DNA of 8,413 bases from positions 1 through 8,413 of the forward strand of contig SKZB01000313.1 in the NCBI GenBank assembly GCA_007127615.1. The letters run 5' to 3'. A program made the translations under genes and the position numbers. Below are positions 1 to 5,668 of the stretch, piece after piece. Position 1 is the stretch's first letter. Each line of letters begins with the position of its first letter. A model generated the notes under the pieces. That model was given only the letters and a program-made list of their open reading frames with translations. It did no database searches and had not been told where the DNA came from. The stretch comes from Phycisphaerales bacterium. GTDB taxonomy: Bacteria; Planctomycetota; Phycisphaerae; Phycisphaerales; SM1A02.

Positions 1-710
1 AGGGCCGAATGGGCGAAGCCCTCGACCGGGTGCGCGGCGCCGGACGACCGGTCTACGCCGTCGCCGAGCGCGTCAGTTCGCAGTACCTGCTTGATGAAGA
101 AGAGGCGGTTGGCGAAGGCGAGCTGCCGATCCCCGATCCGCACCTGTGGATGGATCCGGTTCGCTGGTCGCTGGTCGTCGAGATCATTGCGGAACATCTC
201 ATTTCGCTTGATCCGGCCGGAGAAGAAACCTATCGCGCCAATGCGGCGGCGTATCGTGAATCGCTCGATCAACTGCACGCGTATGCCCGCGAAGCGGTGG
301 CGTCGATTCCCGATGATCGCCGCGTTCTCGTGACCGCGCACGATGCGTTTAACTACTTCGCCGAGCGGTACGACATCGAGGTGCTCGCGATTCAGGGAAT
401 CAGCACCGAATCCGAAGCGGGCTTGCGCCGTATCGAGGAGATCGTCCGCACCGTGGTCGAACGGAAGATCCCCGCGGTCTTTACCGAATCCAGCGTGCCC
501 GATCGCAATGTGCTTGCGATCGTCGAAGGCGCGCGGGCACGCGACCACGACGTGCGCATTGGTGGCGAGCTCTTCTCCGATGCGATGGGTGAAAGCGGCA
601 CGTACGAAGGGACCTACATCGGCATGATCGACCACAATGTCACCGCCGTCGTCCGCGCCCTCGGCGGAGAAGCGCCGGAACGCGGTTTTCAGAACAAGCT
701 CGAGGAGTAG
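1..710 (+). CDS. Metal ABC transporter substrate-binding protein (TroA/MntA-like), 5' partial
   Basis: This is the C-terminal part of a periplasmic metal-binding protein of the TroA/ZnuA/MntA family, which captures Mn2+, Fe2+ or Zn2+ and delivers it to an ABC-3 permease. The reading frame is open to the left edge (Gly-Arg precede the ATG at base 9), so the true start and the signal or lipoprotein peptide lie outside the window. Numbering from that ATG, all four expected metal ligands that fall here are visible: His45 in PHLWMDP, His111 in TAHDAFNYF, Glu160 in [10 protein letters not shown] and Asp191 in LFSDAMG. The long central helix between the two lobes is around residues 50-100. Glu at the third position is the pattern of Mn/Fe-type members such as PsaA and MntA, whereas ZnuA-type proteins have His there. 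The ATPase gene follows after 55 bp and the permease after that, so this is the first visible gene of a three-gene operon. The family is certain; metal specificity is inferred. Confidence 0.95.
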   Translation, partial: GRMGEALDRVRGAGRPVYAVAERVSSQYLLDEEEAVGEGELPIPDPHLWMDPVRWSLVVEIIAEHLISLDPAGEETYRANAAAYRESLDQLHAYAREAVASIPDDRRVLVTAHDAFNYFAERYDIEVLAIQGISTESEAGLRRIEEIVRTVVERKIPAVFTESSVPDRNVLAIVEGARARDHDVRIGGELFSDAMGESGTYEGTYIGMIDHNVTAVVRALGGEAPERGFQNKLEE

Positions 711-765
711 ACGGCGTGGTTGCCGATCCGCCCGTCACCCGCCGCGCGCTCCATGCCCTCCCCCG

Positions 766-1602
766 ATGACCCCCTCGGCCACCAGCTCGACCCTCGGCCC
801 GGAGCATTCCGCTGCTTCGCCGCTGTCGGTGCATGATGTCACGGTGGCGTACCGTCGCGCGCCGGTTTTGTGGGACATCGATTACGACGCCCCGCCGAAC
901 GGCCTGATCGGCATGGTCGGGCCGAATGGCGCGGGCAAGAGCACCCTGCTCAAGGCGGTGCTCGGCCTGGTGCCGATGACGTCGGGTCGGATCGAGGTTT
1001 TCGGCGAACCGGTCGCGCCGCAACGGGCCCGCATCGCCTACGTGCCGCAGCGTGAATCGGTCGACTGGGACTTCCCGGTCACGGCCCTCGAGGTGGTGGC
1101 GATGGGGCGGTACCGCAAGATCGGCTGGTTCCGCCGCGTCGGCCGCGGGCATCGCGAGGCGGCGCGGGCGTGTCTCGATCAGGTCGGCATGGCGGACTAC
1201 GCCGATCGGCAGATCGGGCAACTCTCCGGCGGGCAGCAGCAGCGCGTCTTTCTCGCGCGGGCCCTGGCGCAGGAAGCGGACCTCTACCTGATGGATGAAC
1301 CGTTCGCCGGCGTGGATGCCGCGACCGAGCGCACGATCATCGAAGTTCTCCGCCGCCTCCAACGTGACGGAAAGACGTGTCTGGTGGTGCACCACGACCT
1401 GCACACCGTGGGGGAGTATTTCGACCATCTCCTTCTGCTCAATGTGCGCATCGTCGCGGCCGGCCCGACCGGCGAGGTGCTGACGGAAGAGAACCTCCGA
1501 AAAACGTACGGCGGGCGGCTGACCCTGCTTGACCGTGCCGGTGCGGCGCTCGAAGAGAAGGGGGGGCCGACGACGGCGGCCGTGGAGAGCGCACGCCCAT
1601 GA
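766..1602 (+). CDS. Metal ABC transporter ATP-binding protein (MntB/ZnuC-like)
   Basis: This is the cytoplasmic ATPase of the manganese/zinc/iron ABC importer, 278 residues, normal for the family. All motifs are intact: Walker [10 protein letters not shown] at 52-60, Q-loop Gln95 in [14 protein letters not shown], signature LSGGQQQR at 153-160, Walker B LYLMDEP at 173-179, D-loop GVDA at 182-185, and the switch His210 in VVHHDL. The segment [14 protein letters not shown] is typical of the Mn/Zn/Fe subgroup. I chose the ATG at 766. The frame is open further upstream to an ATG at 637, but that would overlap the substrate-binding gene by 74 bases and add a Ser/Arg/Pro-rich stretch with no family similarity. 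No good Shine-Dalgarno sequence precedes 766. About 20 residues precede the ABC domain, so a later GTG at 829 is possible. The stop codon overlaps the permease start (ATGA), which suggests translational coupling. Confidence 0.95.
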   Translation: MTPSATSSTLGPEHSAASPLSVHDVTVAYRRAPVLWDIDYDAPPNGLIGMVGPNGAGKSTLLKAVLGLVPMTSGRIEVFGEPVAPQRARIAYVPQRESVDWDFPVTALEVVAMGRYRKIGWFRRVGRGHREAARACLDQVGMADYADRQIGQLSGGQQQRVFLARALAQEADLYLMDEPFAGVDAATERTIIEVLRRLQRDGKTCLVVHHDLHTVGEYFDHLLLLNVRIVAAGPTGEVLTEENLRKTYGGRLTLLDRAGAALEEKGGPTTAAVESARP

Positions 1603-2915
1603 TGGGGTGGTTGCCGTACAACACGCTGGTGGTGCTGTTCGGCGCGGTCATTCTGGGAGTTGCTTCCGGCGCGGTCGGGACGTTGCTGCTCTTTCGAGGC
1701 CGGGCGCTGCTGGCCGATGCGTTGAGCCATGCCGCCCTGCCCGGCGTGGCGGTCGGATTTCTCCTCGGCCTCGCGCTGGGCGTGGAGGGCCGCCCGCTCT
1801 GGCCGCTCCTGCTCGGCGCGCTGGGGGCCGGGTTGCTCGGTGTCGGCGCGGTGACCGCGCTGGTGCGACTGCCGCGCGTGAAGGCGGACGCCGCGATCGG
1901 CGTGGTCCTGAGCGTCTTCTTCGCCGTCGGCATCGTGCTGATCGTCTTCATTCAGCAAACTCCCGGTGGACAGAAGGCGGGGCTCACCCAGTTCATCTTC
2001 GGGCAGGCGGCCACCATGCGCCTCGCCGATGCACAGCTCATCGCGCTCATTGCCTTTGCCACCCTGGTTCTGACCGCGATGACGTTCAAGGAACTGCGTC
2101 TGTTCTGTTTCGACCCCGAATACGCGCGTGGGCTGGGGTATTCGCGCGCGGGCCTCGATCTGCTGCTGATGATGCAGGTCGCGCTGCTGACGGTGGTCGG
2201 TCTCCACACGGTTGGCGCGCTCCTGATGGTCGCGCTGCTGATTATTCCTGCGGTCGCCGCTCGATTCTGGACCGAACGCATGAACCGGATGACCATCTTG
2301 GCCGCGGGCTTCGGCGGCCTGGGCAGCGGGCTCGGCACCGCGGGCTCCGCGATCGCCTTCAACCTGCCCACCGGTCCCGCGATCGTGCTCGCCTGCGGCG
2401 GACTCTTTCTCATCAGCCTGCTGCTCGCGCCGCAGCGCGGCGTCGCGGCGGAACTCATCCGCCGCGTCGGCCTGCGGCGACAGATGACACGTTCCCACCT
2501 GCTGCGCGCACTCTACGAGATCGCGGAGTGGCGCGATGATTTCGCCTCACCGACTGATCACGCAACGCTTCGGACCCAGCGGAGCTGGAGCCGCCGACAG
2601 TTCCGGCGCGCTTTGCGCGCCCTCGAAGCGCGCGGCGAGGTTTCGCGGGATGACCGCGGGGTCCGCTTGACCGAGCGTGGCTTTGGGGCAGCGCGGCGGT
2701 GCGTGCGCACCCACCGGCTCTGGGAACATTTCCTGACGACCCACGCCGATATCGCGCCGAGTCACGTCGATCGCGCGGCCGATGACATCGAACACGTCAT
2801 CGGTGAGGACCTCATGCGCGATCTTGAACGGGCCCTGCTCGCGCAAGGCGTGATCCGCAAGTCCGGCGATGTGCCCGCTTCGCCGCATCAACTTCGCACC
2901 GTTGAGGGAGTCTGA
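1599..2915 (+). CDS. ABC-3 metal permease fused to a C-terminal DtxR/MntR-like domain
   Basis: This 438-residue protein combines two domains. Residues 1 to about 285 form an ABC-3 family permease with roughly eight to nine hydrophobic segments and the family motif [19 protein letters not shown] at 32-50. A lone permease of this family is normally about 270-300 residues. Residues ~293-438 resemble the DtxR/MntR metalloregulators. They comprise a first helix ([13 protein letters not shown]), a winged-helix-like stretch ([33 protein letters not shown], 329-361), then the dimerisation and metal-binding part with [12 protein letters not shown] at 368-379 and [15 protein letters not shown] at 391-405. 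His372, Asp395, Glu398 and His399 line up by eye with MntR ligands His77, Glu99, Glu102 and His103. It starts on the ATGA overlap with the ATPase gene; a second ATG follows immediately, and a GGAG lies 11 bases upstream of the first. No separate regulator gene is visible in the window. The domain identity is by eye; its role as transport gate or DNA-binding sensor is not shown by the sequence. Confidence 0.92.
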   Translation: MMGWLPYNTLVVLFGAVILGVASGAVGTLLLFRGRALLADALSHAALPGVAVGFLLGLALGVEGRPLWPLLLGALGAGLLGVGAVTALVRLPRVKADAAIGVVLSVFFAVGIVLIVFIQQTPGGQKAGLTQFIFGQAATMRLADAQLIALIAFATLVLTAMTFKELRLFCFDPEYARGLGYSRAGLDLLLMMQVALLTVVGLHTVGALLMVALLIIPAVAARFWTERMNRMTILAAGFGGLGSGLGTAGSAIAFNLPTGPAIVLACGGLFLISLLLAPQRGVAAELIRRVGLRRQMTRSHLLRALYEIAEWRDDFASPTDHATLRTQRSWSRRQFRRALRALEARGEVSRDDRGVRLTERGFGAARRCVRTHRLWEHFLTTHADIAPSHVDRAADDIEHVIGEDLMRDLERALLAQGVIRKSGDVPASPHQLRTVEGV

Positions 2916-3026
2916 CGTGCGCAAGAGTTCATCCGCCGTGCCGGCACGGTCGGGCGTGAATGAGACCGGTGAAGCACAAGAGCGACATCCCTCGGACGAG
3001 GTCCGGGGACGCCGTCAGTGTGACTC

Positions 3027-3040
3027 ACGGCTCGGGCCGT
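3027..3040 (-). terminator. Weak hairpin just past the PEP-CTERM stop
   Basis: Six bases beyond the stop of the minus-strand PEP-CTERM gene, ACGGC (3027-3031) and GCCGT (3036-3040) can pair around a four-base loop. The position suits a transcript end, but the stem is only 5 bp and no T-run follows on the minus strand, so this is at best a weak or Rho-assisted terminator. Confidence 0.25.
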
Positions 3041-3045
3041 TGCGT

Positions 3046-3699
3046 TCAGGCGCGACGTCGGCGTCTTCCGGCACGAAGCGCTGCGCCGAAGAGCGCCAGA
3101 GCGCCGGGCGCGGGTACTTCGGCGGCGTTTGCCGTGGCCGGGACCTTGTCCGAACCGCCCTGCGCCATGCCGCGGAAGCGAACGACGAAATCGAATGGGT
3201 CAGACGGACTGAAGAACGAGGCCGAGCTGAGCGAGCTGACATCGTTGCCCGTCACGTCGAAGTTCAGGGAGAGCGAATTGCCGGCGGCGATGCCGCGGTG
3301 CGGCGCGCCGCCGCCGGTCCAGTGGTTTCCGATGGCGGCACCGGCGCGATAGTTGTTTCCGAAGGGAGGCGCACTCCGGCCGGCGATATCGCCGAAGTGA
3401 CCGCCGTTATTCAGCGTCACCGACACATCGTTCGGCGCGCTGAAGTTGAACAGGAGTCCGGTCAGATAGCCGCCGATCGACGGATCGGTGGTATTGCTCA
3501 GCGTGATGGCGAGCGTGCCGTGGGTGCTGCCGCCGGCATCGAACAGCAGCGAGCCCCCAAAGCTGCCGAGCCCTTCGGTGCTGTTCGCGCTGCTGCTTTC
3601 GAAGTAGATCATGTCGGCGGAGGCCGTCGCGGCGACGGCCAGGGTTGCGCCGGCTGCGAACAGGGTGAATGGTCGCTTCGATTTCATCATTCTTTTCAT
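3046..3699 (-). CDS. PEP-CTERM sorting domain-containing secreted protein
   Basis: This 217-residue exported protein begins with a Sec signal peptide: basic start MKRMMKSKRP, hydrophobic core FTLFAAGATLAVAATA, and a likely cut after ASA at about residue 29. The middle (30-190) is rich in Gly, Ser, Asn and Thr with beta-strand-like segments such as GTLAITLSNTT and SLSLNFDVTG, as in many extracellular PEP-CTERM proteins; I recognise no enzyme domain. The C-terminus is a sorting tail: VPAPGALALFGAAL (195-208), then an Arg cluster. In known systems such tails are processed by an exosortase in the inner membrane; no exosortase is in the window. The motif reads V-P-A-P rather than V-P-E-P, a frequent variant in Phycisphaerae-like bacteria. 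I chose the ATG at 3699 because a GGAG lies 6 bases upstream. An ATG at 3711 would add four residues. The frame stays open to 4122, but that extension has no signal-peptide-like start and is rejected. Exact function unknown. Confidence 0.9.
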   Translation of the reverse strand: MKRMMKSKRPFTLFAAGATLAVAATASADMIYFESSSANSTEGLGSFGGSLLFDAGGSTHGTLAITLSNTTDPSIGGYLTGLLFNFSAPNDVSVTLNNGGHFGDIAGRSAPPFGNNYRAGAAIGNHWTGGGAPHRGIAAGNSLSLNFDVTGNDVSSLSSASFFSPSDPFDFVVRFRGMAQGGSDKVPATANAAEVPAPGALALFGAALRAGRRRRRA

Positions 3700-3705
3700 C
3701 TTTGA

Positions 3706-3709
3706 CTCC
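3706..3709 (-). promoter_or_regulatory. Ribosome binding site of the PEP-CTERM gene
   Basis: On the minus strand the sequence reads GGAG-TCAAAG-ATG, a 6-base spacer to the ATG at 3699. This decides the start: the in-frame ATG at 3711 overlaps the site's upstream side and has only a distant G-run in front of it. Confidence 0.7.
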
Positions 3710-3711
3710 AT

Positions 3712-4146
3712 TCGATTCTTTGGACCCCGGGACAGGGTTGAGGAAGTCGGGAAGCGGCTCGGGGGCCGGGTGATGCCTGACCCCGTGTTCGTGTCAGCCA
3801 CTTCCTGGCAAAGGTGCCTCTGGAAACAGTATCGAATACAAACCCGGTCGGCCGAAGGGGGTTCCGGCTGATTCCCGGTGCATTCTGAAATGGGCGACGG
3901 ACAGGCGGCAATGTCGACCGAGAATGCGGATCGGCCCCGGATTAACATCAGAGGGTGCGATTGATCGAAATGATGGGCTCTGAAGGCGGGCGTTGACCAG
4001 GACATTCCGTTCCTTCCGGGTGGTCGCTCGGAATATCGGACGTTGTTCTCACTTGCTTTCCGGATCGAGGCGGCCAATGCTTCGGCGTGTCCCCCGTCGA
4101 TACCGCGATACGCTCGGTTCACCGCGCCATCACCTCATTTCACCCG
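3712..4146. other. Divergent intergenic region without a recognisable gene
   Basis: About 435 bases separate the divergently transcribed PEP-CTERM gene (minus) and MFS gene (plus). Open frames on both strands here give proteins with no domain-like composition, so I see no gene. It should hold both promoters. On the minus strand a GATACT that could be a -10 element lies at about 3828-3833, but its -35 partner is poor. On the plus strand a TTGACC at about 3993-3998 has no good -10 at the right distance. If translation of the MFS gene began at the GTG at 4087, the region would end at 4086. No repeat, tRNA or terminator was found. Confidence 0.5.
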
Positions 4147-5478
4147 ATGACCATGCCCATGATGACCCGGGCGCATTATCGGCGTGAGCTGGTCGCGTGG
4201 GCGTTCCTGCCCGTTCTGATGGGGGTGGTCGAGGGCGGCATGATCAGCGTGATCGCGAAAAACGCCTTCGAAGGTCGGGTCAACAATGCCTGGTTGAACT
4301 TCGCCGTAGCGGTTCTCGCCGGGGCGCCGGCGTTCGCGAACATCACCAGCTTTCTCTGGGCCGCCCTCGCCAACGGCCGGGACAAAGTCCGGTTCATGGT
4401 CGCACTCAAAATTGCCACCGCGGTGATGATCGTGATGATCGCGCTCCTGCCGCTGAACGCGCTCGGGCTCGTTCTGCTGACGCTGCTGGTGATCGGCACG
4501 CGGGCGTGCTGGGCGGGGGTGGTCACGATTCGCTCCACGGTCTGGCGCGCGAACTACCCGCGGAACGCCCGCGCGAATATGGCGGGGAAGCTCGCCACGA
4601 TCCAGGCGTTCGTGATTGCCGGCACCGGCTGGTTCGTGGCGGAGATGATGACGCTGGATGAGAACAGTTTTCGGATCATCTATCCGGTCGCGGCGATCAT
4701 CGGGACCGTCGGCGCGCTGGTCTACCGCGGATTGCGCGTGCGCGGCCACCGTGCCCTGCTCCGCGCGGAGAGACGCGATGGTTCCTCCCTGGCGATGGTC
4801 AATCCCTGGCAACTCGTGCGCGTTCTCCGGGACGACCGGGATTACCGAAGCTTCATGATCTGCATGTTCATCTTCGGAACCGGCAACATGATGATCACCG
4901 CGCCGCTGGTCATCATGCTCCGCGATGTCTTCGAAATGAGTTACCGCGGCGGAATGCTCATCAGCGGCGTCATTCCCATTGCGCTCATGCCGCTCTCGAT
5001 TCCGATCTGGTCGAAGCTGCTCGACCGGATGCACGTGATCCGCTTCCGCGCGATTCACAGCTGGACGTTCGTGGCGGCGGCGCTGGCGATGTTGCTGGCG
5101 GGTCTGCTCGTCGAGCCGATGCTGCTCTGGGTCGCGGCGGTCCTCAAGGGTTTCGCCTTCGGCGGCGGCGTGCTGGCATGGAATCTCGGCCACCATGACT
5201 TTGCGCCGGCCCATAAGGCCTCCCAATACATGGGGGTGCACGTCACGCTGACCGGCCTGCGCGGTTTTCTCGCGCCGGTCCTCGCGGTCGGCCTCTACGA
5301 GCTGTTCAACCGGGCGTTCTACGAAAATGCCGGCTCATGGGTCTTCGCCATCTGCCTGGCGCTCAACGTGATCGGCGCGGTGGGCTTCATGAAGATGCAC
5401 CGGCGTATGGTCGCCCGCCGGGAGAAGGTCGATTTCGGCGAGGACGGTCCGCCGGTCCAACCCCCCGCTGCGGGGTGA
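4147..5478 (+). CDS. MFS-type membrane transporter
   Basis: This is a polytopic inner-membrane protein of about 443 residues with roughly twelve hydrophobic segments, at about 17-37, 50-76, 83-101, 103-125, 150-170, 177-195, 236-258, 266-286, 306-324, 326-346, 363-386 and 397-416. A cytoplasmic-looking loop (196-235, RGHRALLRAERRDG...) splits it into six plus six, the major facilitator arrangement. A short charged tail (GEDGPPVQPPAAG) ends it. Distinctive stretches are WRANYPRNARANMAGKL (133-149), WNLGHHDFAPAHKASQYMGV (345-364) and TGLRGFLAPVLA (369-380). The classic MFS loop motif is not obvious, and the substrate cannot be told. Several ATGs (4147, 4153, 4159, 4162) and an upstream GTG (4087) could start it, and none has a convincing ribosome binding site. 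I chose the first ATG of the cluster because the segment before it is not hydrophobic or conserved-looking. It appears to be a single-gene unit, ending 22 bases before the rpsA promoter. Confidence 0.85.
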   Translation: MTMPMMTRAHYRRELVAWAFLPVLMGVVEGGMISVIAKNAFEGRVNNAWLNFAVAVLAGAPAFANITSFLWAALANGRDKVRFMVALKIATAVMIVMIALLPLNALGLVLLTLLVIGTRACWAGVVTIRSTVWRANYPRNARANMAGKLATIQAFVIAGTGWFVAEMMTLDENSFRIIYPVAAIIGTVGALVYRGLRVRGHRALLRAERRDGSSLAMVNPWQLVRVLRDDRDYRSFMICMFIFGTGNMMITAPLVIMLRDVFEMSYRGGMLISGVIPIALMPLSIPIWSKLLDRMHVIRFRAIHSWTFVAAALAMLLAGLLVEPMLLWVAAVLKGFAFGGGVLAWNLGHHDFAPAHKASQYMGVHVTLTGLRGFLAPVLAVGLYELFNRAFYENAGSWVFAICLALNVIGAVGFMKMHRRMVARREKVDFGEDGPPVQPPAAG

Positions 5479-5506
5479 AATCGCGTTCTCGACGGCATTT
5501 TTGGCT

Positions 5507-5535
5507 TCGCATCGGCCGCCGCCGGTTGGTATACT
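5507..5535 (+). promoter_or_regulatory. rpsA promoter, sigma70-like with extended -10
   Basis: TTCGCA at 5507-5512 (4 of 6 to TTGACA), a 17-base spacer, then TATACT at 5530-5535 (5 of 6 to TATAAT). A TG at 5527-5528 one base before the hexamer makes an extended -10. Transcription would begin near 5542, giving a leader of about 127 nt before the rpsA ATG. It is the best promoter match in the window and fits a strongly expressed ribosomal protein gene. Confidence 0.75.
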
Positions 5536-5542
5536 CCCCGAT

Positions 5543-5668
5543 TCAAGATTGCCCGGCGGAAAGACCGGCACGGTGCCGGAACCGGTGCAATCGCAAGGGT
5601 TTCTGGCAGCCGCGGTGCGTGACCGCGGTGAAGGAACGGCTCCTTTTTTACGGAACACATTTTACATC
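5543..5668 (+). ncRNA. Structured 5' leader of rpsA (candidate cis-regulatory RNA)
   Basis: Between the promoter and the S1 start codon the RNA can fold into successive hairpins. P1 pairs GATTGC (5547-5552) with GCAATC (5587-5592), continued by CCGG (5553-5556) with CCGG (5582-5585) and one bulged T (5586). Inside it P2 pairs CCGGC (5565-5569) with GCCGG (5575-5579). P3 pairs CCGCGGT (5610-5616) with ACCGCGG (5622-5628) around a 5-base loop. P4 pairs AAGGA (5631-5635) with TCCTT (5641-5645) and runs into six Ts (5644-5649). GGAA occurs four times (5558, 5578, 5633, 5652). The last 20 bases before the ATG are A/T-rich with no proper Shine-Dalgarno. E. coli rpsA also lacks a strong one and is autoregulated by S1 through a hairpin leader; a similar role here is inference. 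By eye I cannot assign it to a known riboswitch class. Confidence 0.55.
5631..5649 (+). terminator. Terminator-like hairpin (possible attenuator) before rpsA
   Basis: AAGGA-ACGGC-TCCTT followed directly by T-residues (T-run 5644-5649) has the form of a short intrinsic terminator, 20 bases ahead of the rpsA start codon. The 5-bp stem is weak in itself. An upstream single-stranded AAGGG (5595-5599) could pair with the same TCCTT and open it, which would be an attenuation switch. It may instead simply hide or expose an SD-like AAGGA. Confidence 0.3.

Noticed and set aside
637..765. Extended N-terminus of the ABC ATPase.
   Set aside because: It would overlap the substrate-binding gene and adds a Ser/Pro/Arg-rich stretch not seen in the family.
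1284..2498. A 404-codon minus-strand frame opposite the ATPase and permease genes.
   Set aside because: Composition is Arg/Gln/Glu/His-rich low complexity typical of antisense of GC-rich membrane-protein genes; the plus-strand genes are unmistakable.
2936..2949. Perfect 14-base palindrome CCGTGCCGGCACGG after the permease stop.
   Set aside because: As a hairpin it gives only 5 bp and no T-run; an operator is possible but GC-rich palindromes of this length arise by chance here.
2869..3705. A 278-codon plus-strand frame over the PEP-CTERM gene.
   Set aside because: Arg/Gly/Ala-rich without domains, and it lies opposite a gene with signal peptide, sorting tail and ribosome binding site.
4135..5241. 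A 368-codon minus-strand frame opposite the MFS gene.
   Set aside because: Highly charged His/Arg/Glu/Asp composition, the antisense of hydrophobic codons; no motif.
5463..5475. Hairpin CCCCG-CTG-CGGGG at the end of the MFS gene.
   Set aside because: It lies within the last codons, has a 3-base loop and no T-run follows; not a convincing terminator.
5501..5668. Upstream in-frame start for S1.
   Set aside because: The best promoter in the window lies inside it, and the residues encoded correspond to RNA stem-loops rather than protein.
5536..5668. Cobalamin riboswitch in the rpsA leader, suggested by GGTGCAATCGC and nearby stems.
   Set aside because: The conserved core is not present, and S1 has no link to cobalamin.
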